Made by a program: the position numbers and the translations under genes
Assembly (NCBI GenBank): GCA_965153355.1
Contig: OZ231128.1
Span: 24,366,001 to 24,430,000, forward strand
Direction: 5' to 3'
Source: Flaccisagitta enflata
Lineage: Eukaryota > Chaetognatha > Sagittoidea > Aphragmophora
DNA: 64,000 bases
Notes under the pieces: model-generated
Databases searched by the model: none
What the model was told of the DNA's origin: nothing
Seen by the model: the letters and a program-made list of their open reading frames with translations, nothing else
Shown: piece by piece, positions 11,473-22,529 of the stretch
Numbering within the stretch: position 1 is the first letter of the stretch
Layout of the letters: every line of letters starts with the position of its first letter

Positions 11473-13150
11473 AATACAATCTTGAAGATCAAGATTTTCC
11501 CCCTTACTTCGAAATTCAGTCTAATCAAGTCATCTTTTATGAAAGCTTCGAGACAACCTCCACAGAGTAAGACAATGTATCTTGAGTTAATCCTAATCTT
11601 GTATCTTAATCTTGAGTTCATTAACAGTAGATGTTTCCACAGCTGGAGCATATGAAGAGATTATGTCCTGATTGTGTGTTTGGCCAATTACCAGGCCCCA
11701 TAATTTTACCAGCCTTCTCACACCCCTTCCCCCTGTAATCTAATTTGCTCACTTTGAATACTAAATATTTAAAACATGAATAATGCAACACTCCCCGAGG
11801 TACGAATTGAGTGGAGGCGCCTTGTCGATGATTCAATGTTCCGGAGATCCGAATCGGGCTCGTCCTGGTCTCTATTTTAATGGGGCGGAAAAACCCAGAA
11901 TGTGGGTCACGTCACAAATAAATCTGTTAACATATCACCCGGAATTTGTGGGGTAAGACGATGTGGATCGATAGCAAATGCTCAAGGAAAATCATTCTGT
12001 CTTCTTTTTTCCCTTTTTTTTCTCTTGAATTTTCCTAACTCAACAACCACTCTTACCACTCAAACATGTTATGAACATGTTGAGTTTTCACATTGCCAGG
12101 ATACTGATTATTCTCCTACTTAATTAATCTCATCAAATCCAAAATTCTGTTTGATCTTCATCAACTGTCAAAGCTCTACTCCACTCTGAAGAAAGGCAAT
12201 ATGCGTGACGTGATTGAACTTCAATCATGTTGCTGACTTGTCAGTTCATCTCTTTTCTGTTCTATCTGTTTGCGTTTACCATTTGTTTGACATTGTATTC
12301 AGAATCGTGATTGTTGAACTAACTGCTGGTGGAAGTTCCAACTGCGACGGCCTGGAAGATGGTGAAAATATTGTCATCGAAATCAGACCAAACGAAGCTA
12401 CAAGCTGGGAGGTTCATTACATTTGATCATACATCTTTAGTCGAGTGCAATGCGGCTGTACACTCCGCGTTTTGTCAGTCCATCAGTCCGTTGGTTTGTT
12501 GGTTGGTCCTCAAATCCCAATCTTGAGGGGCAAATCACGGCAACAAAGCTAGAACTACAGCCTTGAGGCCCAAAAGCTTTTGCGACGATTACTTTTTTTT
12601 ATGTGTTTGCAATCTTTGGCCACACTGCTCCTGCCCTAATGCTCTAGTGACCTCAAATAAGGCCCCTGTCTCTCGAACACAGCTGGAGTGGTCTTGTATC
12701 CGACCTTGTTTTTTCCAATTACTCAGTAACAAAAGTAGGACCGTTACTCAGTAACAAAAGTAGGAACGTTTTATATAGGATGAATTGTTGCACACATCAT
12801 ATATATGGGCAATTAAAACTAATTGGTGTTCATATATATGGGTAATAAGAACTAACTGATGTTTTCATATTTTCTCATACGCCCATTCATATACACTCAT
12901 ACACTCATATTCATTCATTCATCCAAACCGATTCGAATCATTTTCAGACTTTGCACACGGTGACCAATGAACTCGAAAACATCAACCGTGACAGGATGCA
13001 TATCCAAATTTATTTGACACGCGCTGATCAATTTTCCTCGACGGTGCAATTTAGAATAGTCCAACGACATCATAATGGCTTAAATAAAGATCAATGGAGA
13101 CTAGAAAATTTTGTTATTGTCCTTTCCAAGATTGACCCTTGCAAATATAG
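11473..13150 (+). CDS. Gene A, Reelin-type repeat (4 exons)
   Basis: Exons 11473-11566, 11800-11952, 12303-12411 and 12948-13150 chain in phase with each other, with the SRCR/EGF exon before (leftover 1 nt) and with the EGF exon after (leftover 2 nt). The joined reading gives VIFYESFETTSTE, YELSGGALSMIQCSGD, PGLYFNGAEKPRMWVTS, IVIVELTAGGSSNC, ENIVIEI, ATSW, and finally STVQFRIVQRHHNG with DQWRLENFVI. This matches the order of the Reelin repeat fold: a W/GG..C start, an ALYF-G strand, a Q/EF-L..G...C segment, a G-TW segment, and a closing FRW-Q..H..G...D-W.(I/L)DN strand. Assignment is by eye from family knowledge. Reelin repeats are secreted receptor-binding jelly-roll modules. The 12411 donor (GTTCAT) is weak, and the 11800 acceptor has a poor pyrimidine tract, so those boundaries are less sure. 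Confidence 0.7.
12434..12716 (+). mobile_element. GTCY-core element, tag I, worn
   Basis: TAGTCGAGTGCAATGCGGCT, GTCAGTCCATCAGTCCGTTGG, CACTGCTCCTGCCCTAATGC, GTGACCTCAAATAAGGCCCC and GTATCCGACCTTGTTTTTTC appear in family order. In an intron of gene A. Confidence 0.6.
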
Positions 13151-13282
13151 GTAAGGTTTGAGGCAAACGCTTATGTCAAAATCGAGACTGAAACATGGGA
13201 GGTGTAAAACTTTTTAATCGGTTTCTAATCGGATGATATGAAAAGCGGATCTCATTCCTATGATTGATTCAATCCAAAATTG

Positions 13283-13295
13283 ACTCTCTCTCTCT

Positions 13296-13379
<84 letters not shown>
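13283..13379. repeat. (TC)n microsatellite forming the pyrimidine tract of a splice acceptor
   Basis: The run ends CTTTCACACAG, the acceptor of the EGF/LamG exon. Confidence 0.9.
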
Positions 13380-13381
<2 letters not shown>

Positions 13382-13387
13382 ACACAG

Positions 13388-15043
13388 AAACTCATGCCAA
13401 AATGGTGGAACCTGCAGGCGTGGTTCCCATCTGAGCTATGAATGTATCTGCCCACTCGGTTTCATGGGACCTTACTGCGAGCGCTCAGCGGCAAAAAAAA
13501 CTGTAGAAAGTCTCGCTTCAAGAGAATTGAATATGAAGAGTTTGGAAATGGTTGGCACAGTGCCCATCTTTAAAGTGTCCTTCGAAGTCATCCGCGATGG
13601 TAAAATTGTAGGCGATCAAGTAGATATTTCACTCCCATCACAGCAGACAGAAGGAAGACTTATCGAAGACTGCGTTTCTGGAAAATGCTTACAAATTGGC
13701 GACGCTGATGGCAGTGGCCCTCAGGGCAACGGCGCTCATGGCAGCGTCACTGGCGGCAATGATGATTGCGCTTTCATGGACGACTTCCCGGTCATCTGGA
13801 ACAATTTTGTCAACGTAGGTAGCAACGGTATTACCATGAGTTTCTTTGCAAGGATACGGGAATACTCTGAAGGTGGTTATTTGCTGTCGTCCTGCGGTGG
13901 TGGAGGAAAATCAAATTCGGGATGCGCCGGGATTGACCTGTTCATTCAAGGAGACAGAATGCATTTAGAATTGACAACCGCGAATGAGAAATACCGCGTT
14001 TCTTTAGAGATTCCTCTTGCAGATCAGTTTCACTTTTATGAGATTTCATTCCATCGCCAATCCGGTCTTCAGCTTTTCATTGACAACATCCTCGTGACCG
14101 CATCTTCCCAACCAATAGCGCAAAGCGCTTCCAATGAGGTCAGTAGGTTGACTTTTGGTCACGCAGCCAACGCCCCGACGCCTCACATGCAACTAGATTT
14201 TGACGAATTTTCAATATACGGAGCATCTCGACAGTTGCTACTTGACTATGGCCTGGCTGCCCGCGGCATGGCGGCTAAAATCCGCGAACATACCATCAAC
14301 TTTGTCGCATTTGACGTTGATCAAACATCTGACGAGTCCCTAATCAATAGGGGCGGGTTTGACATCCATTTGAAAGGGAATCCACAACTCATCAATGGAA
14401 GTTCTTTCGGCATATTGGCGTTGAATTTCAGGGGCAAGGATCAATATGGCAAATTTAAAGTGGACCCCGACTCTTGTATGGGTAATCTGCTGTATTGCGA
14501 AAAAGGCTTCTCGTGGACCATGAAATTGAGATTCGATACAACAAATCGGGAAAGTGATGAGGATTCAAACCAGACAAAGGAGAGACCCATCATTTGCGGC
14601 CCTGGTTACAAAGTTTGGACAAAACAAGCGCAATTGTACGTAGCCATTTCCAATTGCACTCACCGTTGGGAGACCAGTATGCCATACAAAACTGGTTTAT
14701 GGTATGACATTGAAGTCTCGTGGCACAAAAGGGGCGGATTGTCAATGGTGATGGGTGAAGACGCCGTCAAAGTGGATCTGATTCCTGAGATTGATACAAG
14801 CCAAAGTGAGCTTTTGACTTCCCATGAGCCTCACGTTTACATTGGTGCATCTCCCAATGATGAAATGAAGATGACAGAGAGCTTTGATGGGCCTTTGGCA
14901 TTTTCTCTGCAGAATTTGAGGTTCAGCGAAGCATCAAAAGGAATTCTGTTTGATACCAATTTTGTATGCCCTGATACTGTCACCGTCATGTCAGTTGACA
15001 TCGATGATGATATCAGAGAGCATGATAATGGTCATAGAGGAAG
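13388..15043 (+). CDS. Gene A, EGF plus two LamG/concanavalin-like domains in one large exon
   Basis: A single 1,656-nt exon stays open from the acceptor after a (CT)n tract to a strong GTAAGT donor. It starts with an EGF domain completing the Reelin-type unit (SCQNGGTCRRG, YECICPLGFMGPYCE). After a linker with a short Gly/Asp-rich stretch come two concanavalin-like (LamG family) sandwiches. The first has ITMSFFARIRE, GGYLLSSCGG, FHFYEISFHR, LQLFIDNILV and LDFDEFSIYG. The second has FSWTMKLRF, PIICGPGYKVW, YDIEVSWHKRGG, PHVYIGASP and LAFSLQNLRF. LamG-like modules bind carbohydrate or protein in matrix and receptors. The exon ends in phase 2, and no in-phase continuation is visible before 36287, so the following intron would be 21 kb and would contain the minus-strand genes below. 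Confidence 0.75.
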
Positions 15044-15234
15044 GTAAGTGAACTTAATGAAATCTTTGACCACAAGTCATTTGTCCTGCCCATACAAATT
15101 TTACTTGTAAGTTGTAGCTGTACTTGTTGTGAACTTTGTTTGTGCAGTGGACTACCGCCTTTCCATCACCTGATTTAACAACATTTCGGATCTAACATCC
15201 AGGTTCCTTTGGTTCCAAATTTTTTTAGGCTTTT

Positions 15235-15932
15235 GGGCAGCGGCCCCGAAGAAGACGAAGTCCTGTAGAACACAGTGGGACTTTCGTTCGTCTGTCCGTT
15301 CGTTCGTCTGTCCGTTCATTCGTCCGTTTGTCCATCCCCCCCATCAGGCCTCTCAGGCCTCAAATCAGGCTTCTCAAGCCTCAAATCCAGCCTCTCAGGC
15401 TGGAAATCTGGCCCGTCAGGCCTCAAATCTGGCCTCTCAAGCCGTAATTCCAGCCTCTCAAATCCGGCCTCATCTGGCCTTGAAGGCCTCATCTGGCCTT
15501 GAAGGCCTCAAATCTGGCCTGTCAGGCCTCACACCTGGCCTAGCAGGCCTCAAATTAGCCCTCTCAGGCCTCAAATTAGCCCTCTCAGGTCTTAGATCTA
15601 GCCTCTCAAGCCTCTCTAATATGGCCTCTCAGGCCTCAAATCTGGTCTGTCAGGCCTCAAATCCGGCCTGTCACGCCTGATGGCCTCAAACCTGGCCTCC
15701 TGAGTCTCAAGTTAGCCTTGGAAAAGCATTCATACTCTTGAAAGCCTTCAATCAGCTGATTATAGCATCTCATCAACATTTTCAGGCAGGACAAACAAAA
15801 GTCCCCCTGTGTTCTACAGGACTTCGTCCCCTTCAGGGCCGCTGCCTTGCTACCCCTCACACAAATTCACAATCATGCAAAGCAGGGCAACGGGTATCGC
15901 TGACCACATATTGCCCTTGGGCGACCTGTTGT
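15235..15932. mobile_element. Tandem-core inverted-repeat element, CCTCAGGCC core
   Basis: Left arm GGGCAGCGGCCCCGAAG, GTCCTGTAGAACACAGTGGG; right arm CCCCTGTGTTCTACAGGACT to GGCCGCTGCC at 15846; tail GGGTATCGCTGACCACATAT. The core (15345-15720) is about 18 copies of a roughly 20-bp unit, CTCTCAGGCCTCAAATCTGG. In the first bases of the proposed 21-kb intron of gene A. Confidence 0.75.
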
Positions 15933-16094
15933 AATGTTAATTTTACCTGATTTAACAACACCTGATATAATAGCCAAACCTGATTTAAAGTTTCCAGGTC
16001 TTGGAAATTTTCTTCCTAATTTAGTGACATAAACAATATGATGCAATATGATGAATCTTGGCTCTTTATTAAGAGGCAAGCCTACAGAAAATCT

Positions 16095-16590
16095 ATGAGC
16101 ATTTTAAAGAGCTTCAAAAAATCTATCATTTGAGTGGTGTCAGAAAGTTTTAGCTCAAAAACTTTAAAACTTACAAGCATTTAAAATGTCAATTTAAAAT
16201 GTCAATTTATAATGTCAATTTAAAATGTCAATATCCCAATTGCCAAGAAATTGATGGTCAAATTACTTCATTGTTTCTATTGTGCCTCTATTAAAAGTAA
16301 CCTGAATGAAAAAAAAATTCATGACAGAAAAAAAAGATTTGGAAAATTTTCTTCAAAATGCCTGCCAAGCAGAAATTAGCAGCTTGATTCGTTTAGAAAC
16401 TATGATTAAATGAAAACAAAACGTACAATTTATGGAGAGGAACAAATATGTATATACCTGCAACTGAGATATTGACAATTCAACTTTAAACCTTTTATAC
16501 TTTTAAAGCTTTTGAGCTAGAAATTTCTGACACCTCTCAAATGACAGATTTTTTGAAGCTCTTTAAGATGAACATGAATTTTTTGTTTTT
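16095..16590. repeat. Inverted repeat in AT-rich DNA
   Basis: AAGAGCTTCAAAAAATCTAT with CATTTGAGTGGTGTCAGAAA (16110-16160) is inverted at 16525-16575 (TTTCTGACACCTCTCAAATG, AGATTTTTTGAAGCTCTTTA). The rest of 15940-17200 shows nothing else I can support. Confidence 0.55.
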
Positions 16591-17202
16591 CTGCCTTCAA
16601 CTTATGAGCCCAGCACGTCAAAACGTAGTGCGGTTTTTCATTTGGGCAGGGTTAGTTTTGATTTAAGCTTTGATCAATTTTTTCAAAAATGAAAGATATT
16701 TCAACATGAGTAATAATGTATATGAAGCTTTGGGATACATACTATAATCAAGTGATCTCAAAGCTGGAATGAAAAAAGTATGGATTATCCGAGTGCAAGT
16801 TACTTCAATTTAAAACTTCTCTCGACTTTCGATTCAAAAATGATTCTTCTCTGCGTGTTTAAGAAAAGAGAGAGACTCAGATCTCGTTTTCTTGCTAGCT
16901 GTTGAACTGTAACTGAATTCTGTTCAAGGAAAGAAACAGATGATTCAGTTCTTCCTTCTCCTTCAAGTCGCGTAGTAGTTTTTGAACGCGATGGAGCAAT
17001 GATATTTCTATCTCATCAAGGATTTTTTGTTAGTTTTGCTGTTTCTTTGAATTGGAGCACGTTACCACATGAAGAAAAAGATAAATTTTTATAAACCATG
17101 CAGTTGTTTTATTTTAAACACGACGACAGTGAAATGTAGTAAATGAATGTTATGAATAAAGTGTAAAATGTTGGTGTGAAAAAAAGGCTTTTTTTAAAAA
17201 AA

Positions 17203-17237
17203 ACCGGCGCCAGCCCCGAAGGGCTGGCGCCGGTCTG
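17203..17237. other. Perfect GC-rich hairpin beside the 3' end of gene B
   Basis: ACCGGCGCCAGCCC, loop CGAA, GGGCTGGCGCCGGT: a 14-bp perfect stem after an A/T-run. It lies about 60 bp beyond the AATAAA of gene B. It could be a short foldback insertion; nothing shows a role in termination. Confidence 0.6.
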
Positions 17238-17294
17238 CAATATGCAAATGAACTATTGCTTTGTTATTGAATTTTTTTATGTTGTAATAATTTT

Positions 17295-17300
17295 TTTATT
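17295..17300 (-). promoter_or_regulatory. Poly(A) signal of gene B
   Basis: TTTATT on the plus strand reads AATAAA on the coding strand, about 103 bp after the TAA of gene B. Confidence 0.6.
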
Positions 17301-17402
17301 GAAATAAGAAAAAGCAAAACTATTCAAATTAAAAGCATTATTTACAAGAGGCATAAAAACACGTCGGGATCCACATCGAGATATATAAAATGAATTAAGT
17401 AA

Positions 17403-20400
17403 TTAATGGCGGTTTAAGCGAGGACGGTGGTCGATGTAGTGGCCACGCGAAACGTGATCGACGCGTCTTCTCATTGTAAGAGTGTCGCGGTCAAATCGAC
17501 GATCCCACAACAGTTGGTTTTCGTCAACGTCGCTCGAATCGTCGGAAGCGGCACTCGAGTCCAACACTTCGTCGACGAAGTTGTACGACGGATAGGATGG
17601 AACTAAAGTCTCCGGCGATAGAGGAGAGACGTAATGGTCGTTAGGATCATCGCGTTTCTGAGAGGTAATGATTGAGTGTGATGTTTGATTTTAAATTAGT
17701 ATTGTGTTGCGGATTTTGGATTTGGTGAAATGATAGATAATATAGGAATAAAGTGTAGTCTTACTTTTAGATTGATATAGCGGAGGTATTCAGTTGCTCT
17801 CTTGCATATTTTGGGTACATGGAGCGAGTTAGATACGGAAAGCAAATTTTCTCGCAGCCTGGCATCGACATGTCCGAGAGTATGCTCTGTAACAGATATT
17901 GTTCATATAAATATTAGAAAGAAAACTGGTTAAAAAAAGTGGATTAGGGAGTAATGTTAATTGTTGGTGACAGTCAATGCTTGATATTGCAGTTTCTATA
18001 AAAGACAAAATAGCAATTACCGAGTCTGGTGGTAAATTGGCAATGAACTCCATTTTGGGTACCCTGGAGACTAAGGGCAAGGAACGGCGGCGTTGGTCGG
18101 GTTTGAGTGGTTCGAGGCCAAACATGGGGCAAGATGGACTATGGTTCATGACGGTGGATTTGTTGGCTGGGAGGTCCATGTCCAAGGTGCTGTGGCGTTT
18201 TGGCAATTCTGGGTTTGAGTTTAATGTAGTTTCCAATAAATGCATGTTATTTTCAATGCTCTCATAGACATTTCCATCATCCAAACTGCCCTGAGTTGAA
18301 GCTGATACCCAAACTATTTGAAACGGGATAGTTGGAGGTGGCGTGTTTGGAACACTGTCGACGCTGGTTTTATCATTTGTGTTTAATTTTACTGCTGATG
18401 TATATTGACTATCATTTTTGTTCCGGTGCTTTTCAATTTTGGCTAAACTGTTGCTGTTTCTATTTTGGTTCATTTCACTTTTTTCATTTTTGTTGTCTAA
18501 TGGTTCACAAGTGTTGTTGCTGCAGCTGCCGCCTAAATTGCTGTTGTTTTGCTGATGTTGTAGATTGTTCTCACTTGTCAAATTGTTGTTGCTACCTCTG
18601 TTGCTGTCTGTATACTGTGCGTTGTCTCTGTAGTGATCCGAATCATCATCATCCCATTCTTCATGGCTCCAGCTTTCACTGTATATAGTGTCGTAACTGT
18701 TGTTCTTGTTTTTCTGACTGTTGTTACTGTTGTCTAAAGGTTCACAAGTGTTGTTACTCCAATTTTTGCTTAAATCGTTGTTGTTTTGCTGATCTTGTAG
18801 ACTGTTGTCATTTATCATACTGTTGTGGCTACCTCTGTTGCTGTCTATGTAGTGTGCGTTGTCCTTGTAGTAATTTGAATCATTATCCCATTCTTCATGA
18901 GACCAACTCTCACTGCATATAGTGTCGTAACTGTTGGTCTTGTTTCTCTTGTTATTGTTGTTGTTAGTATTGCATTGCAAGTTGTTAATGTTGTCAGTGT
19001 TGATGTTGTGTTCTTCGTTGTAACGCCAATTGGGTGGTAAGCTGTTACTGTCTCCGTGATTGTTGTTTGCATTACTGTTACCTGTCATTCCGAAGCTTTC
19101 GTTATTGTTGTTGTTGTTAAGGTGGTTATTGTTGTCAGTGTTGTTAATGTTGTCTGTGTTGTGAATGTCGGCGGTAATAACGGTTTTGGGTGTGGTAATG
19201 TCGTTGTCAATGGTCTTTGGTGTTGTAATGTCGTTGTTATTGTTATTATTGTTATTGTTTCTGTTGTTGTTGATGATGTTTGGGAAGGGTGGATGAATGG
19301 AGGTGTCGTGGAATAACTCCATCCTGAAGGCTGGGTTTTCCACTGACATTGGCGCTCGATTACGCGCAATTAAATCGCGCTTTGTGCGAGGTTGAAGCAT
19401 GGTTAACGCGATCTGCAGATTTTCATGGGGGTTAATAGTAATTATACGGTTATGATGCTTTATTTTTTTTATTATATTGATGGTTTCTTATTTGCTGATA
19501 CATTGTTCAATAGAATAATTGTGTTGTGGTGTTATAATGGAGTGTAAATACCTTCTCCTTGCTGGCGTCACGTGTGATGCGTCCGCCCATCCTCCTCCTC
19601 ATTTTGTGGCAGGTGGCCAAGAGAGCCAAAAACAACAGCAAGATGACGGTTCCAAGAACACTGATATAAGATAGACCAAAAATATTCAACCCTATAAGAA
19701 TCCATAGTTTGAGGTTATTTTCTCTCTTGGTTTTGTTTTTTTCAAAATGATTTTCCTTTTTTTCTGATTTTCTACATACCAATAGGTGACGACGGTGCTG
19801 AGATGCGCGACCATCGGTGAAACGGCGGGACCGGAAGTCGTGGGAAGCGCTTTCGACGTGGAATTAGGATGAGTGGAATGAGGAGGAAGCGCGCTGGAAG
19901 TGACCGTTGGAGTAAGTGGCGGCGATTTGGATCGAATCGCCGTCAAAATTTTGGATGACGACGAAGAAGACGTTGAGGATGACGTTGCGGTGAGGATGGG
20001 CACTTCAATGGTCGTCTCCTCTTTCACATTCTTTTCGTTTGTTGGCGAGTCGACGATGACTTCCGGCGTCGCCGTGATTTTGAGCGGCATGTCGACTTCA
20101 ACACCGCTGGAGGATGTCGTCGTTGTTGTCATCGGCGTTATTGTCGTGGCGTTGTTGTTGACTTCAATTTGGTCGACGAGATGTTGCCCTTCGTCAGCGT
20201 CAACCTCCAATGGCTCGTCGACGGACGGTTCGTCGACGGGGGTCGACGCGTCGACGTGATTCGGCTCGTCGACGTGATGCGGCTCTTCGACGCGTTCCAA
20301 AGCGTCGTCATTCTCCAATGGCTTTTCGACATCTACGCGCTGATGAATGACGACCGGCTTGACGTCCATTGTCGGCTCGTCTTCGACATGAAGCGGCTCC

Positions 20401-21267
20401 GTCTTCACATGGACAGGCTCGTCCTCGATCGCCGCTTCCAATGTAGGCTCGTCTCCTACATCAAGCGGCTCCGTCTTCACACGGACAGGCTCGTCCTCGG
20501 TCGCCGCTTCCACTGTAGGCTCGTCTCCTACATCAAGCGGCTCCGTCTTCACGCGCACAGGTTCGTCGTCGGTCGCCGTTTCCACCTTCACTACGACTTT
20601 CACTTTGGCGTCGTTGGCAGTGTCGACAGCGTCGGCAGCGTCGGCAGCGTCGGCAGCGTTGGCAGCGTCGGCAGTGTTGGCAGCGTCGGCAACATCGACG
20701 GTCTTCGTCTTCGGCCGTGATGGACCAATGATAATTTTGACGCCGGTGTCGCTGACGTCCAATTCGCCGTCGACGACGGCGGTATCTGACCGCGGTGGCG
20801 CAATGATGGCGTCAACGTTAGAATCAACGTTCGCGCCGCTACCAGAATCGTTATCGTCGTCGTTATCGTCGACGTCATTTCTCGTTGACGGAGGAAATCG
20901 GCGGTTTCCCAACGGCAGAGACGGATAACGCCAATTTGATGGAGCGCGGCGTGGCGTCGATGAAGACGTTGTTGTTGTTGGTGGCGTCGTTGATGGCGTG
21001 AGAAGGCGCAGAATGGCAGGCGCCTTGCGGAGAGCATTCTCCAACCAGCCGACATCGGTCGTCGACGTAGTAGTAGTCGTCGTCGTCGTCGTCTCTTCGG
21101 TGACGTCATGCCAGGTCACATCTTCATGCCAATAGATGCCTTTGACGGACGTTGTTGCCAGAATCTTCGTCGGACCGACGGCGCCTTTGCTCTGAAGCAC
21201 TTTGATGATGCAGCCGTCCGTGAGAAGATCCTTGTTGCACAAGGAGTATCCGTTAAGCGCGTTATGA
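17403..21267 (-). CDS. Single-pass membrane protein B, acidic Thr-rich ectodomain and Asn-rich tail
   Basis: Five minus-strand exons join in phase: 21267-19780, 19660-19552, 19412-18021, 17884-17765 and 17657-17403, ending in TAA. Exon 1 begins with a small Cys-containing stretch (GYSLCNKDLLTDGC), then Thr- and Asp-rich, mucin-like sequence. It includes Ala/Asp repeats and three or four copies of a 24-residue unit around VKTEPLDVGDEP. Exon 2 holds one membrane helix (VLGTVILLLFLALLATC) followed by KMRRRM, a stop-transfer that orients the rest inward. Exon 3 encodes a long Asn-rich tail with a duplicated block containing YDTI(C/Y)SESWSHEEW. Exons 4 and 5 give a globular-looking C-terminus. An AATAAA lies at 17295-17300. 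The N-terminus and signal peptide are not found above 21267. No family is recognised. It lies inside the proposed large intron of gene A, on the other strand. Confidence 0.72.
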
Positions 21268-21297
21268 CTGGGGAAAGAAAAGAATTGTTGTTATCAT

Positions 21298-21720
21298 TTT
21301 TAGTTGTGGACACGTGACTCTACACCTTGCCGTGTCGATTGGTCCGTTGGTCTGTTGGTCTGTCCGTAACATTTTTAAATTCCGAGCAGTTTTTTGTTCT
21401 ATTGTTTCTGTTCGAACCGTCCGTGACTGGATTGGTCTGTTTTCTCTGTCAGTCTGTCAATTTGTCAGTTTGTCAATCTGTCAGTCTGTCAGTTTTGTCA
21501 GTCTGTCAGTCTGTCAGTTTGCCAGTCTGTCAATCTGTCAATCTGTCAATCTGTCAGTTTGTCATTCTGTTTAGTCCGTTAGTCTGTTAGTTATTCAGTT
21601 TGTCAACATGTTATTATGCTAGTTTGTTAGTCTGTCAGTTTGTCAGTCAAGTTGTGTATTACGCGATTGTATATCTTGTTTTCCGTCGGTCCGTCTGTTT
21701 GTTGGTTCATGAGCACGAGT
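21298..21720 (+). mobile_element. GTCY-core element with a CTGTCAGT array
   Basis: TTTTTAGTTGTGGACACGTGACT, GTCGATTGGTCCGTTGG and then about 25 copies of CTGTCA(G/A)T (21438-21660). Confidence 0.55.
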
Positions 21721-21913
21721 CAAAAAGGTGTGAAAACAACGCATTTTCTGCCTCTGCCTGTCCGTTTGCAATTGGTGTTAGTTTGTGTAATTTAGCTTTG
21801 CTTATTCGTTTTGCTTTTAATTCATTTGTGTTATGACCTCAAATATCTCATGTTTACATATATATTTACACAGGAGTGTAATGGGTACCGCTGATCATTT
21901 AAAGCTTTTGTGT

Positions 21914-22526
21914 CACTAGTGCCTTCAGGGTGGAAAAAAGTTCAAGTTTAGTGACCACTGCCCCCACCTGGTTTTGTAGGCTCTACTCAATGTGGGGAAG
22001 TGTTTCCTAGCCAAAATCAAATCATCCTTGGGGCGCTTTTTGAATAAAATGAAAAAATTTAAGATTTTTAGATTGATTTTGCATACAAAATTTCACAGGT
22101 TAGTATAACTTATTTTTTGACAGCATATTATCAATCCAGGCAAAATTCCCTTTTATTTGATAGGTCGCACTATAGGGTTTAAAAAAAAAATAAAACTTTC
22201 ATTTTTTAGGCCACCGTTATGATTTTTGTAGCGGTAGCACAAAAAATGAAACTTTTAATTCTTTTCAAAACCCTATGGTGCGACCTATCAAATTAAAGGG
22301 AATTTCATCAGGAATAACAATATGCTATCAAAAAATAAGTTGAACCAACCTGCAAATTTCTTTATCAAAAATCATGCAAAAGTTTTTGAATTTTTCACTT
22401 TTTTCAAAAAGCGCCCCAAGGATGATTTGAATTTGGCTAGAAAACACTTCCCCGCATTGAGTAGAGCCTAAAAACCAAGTGGGGGCAATGGTCACTCAAC
22501 TTTTTTCCACCCTGGGGGCACTAGTG
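21914..22526. mobile_element. Full-length snap-back (palindromic) element
   Basis: Starts CACTAGTGCC and ends GGCACTAGTG. The arms, about 300 bp each, pair almost end to end (CTCTACTCAATGTGGGGAAG with CTTCCCCGCATTGAGTAGAG; TCATCCTTGGGGCGCTTTTT with AAAAAGCGCCCCAAGGATGA). The centre holds AGGCCACCGTTATG..GCGGTAG and TGCGACCTATCAAAT. No ORF. Confidence 0.75.
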
Positions 22527-22529
22527 ATG

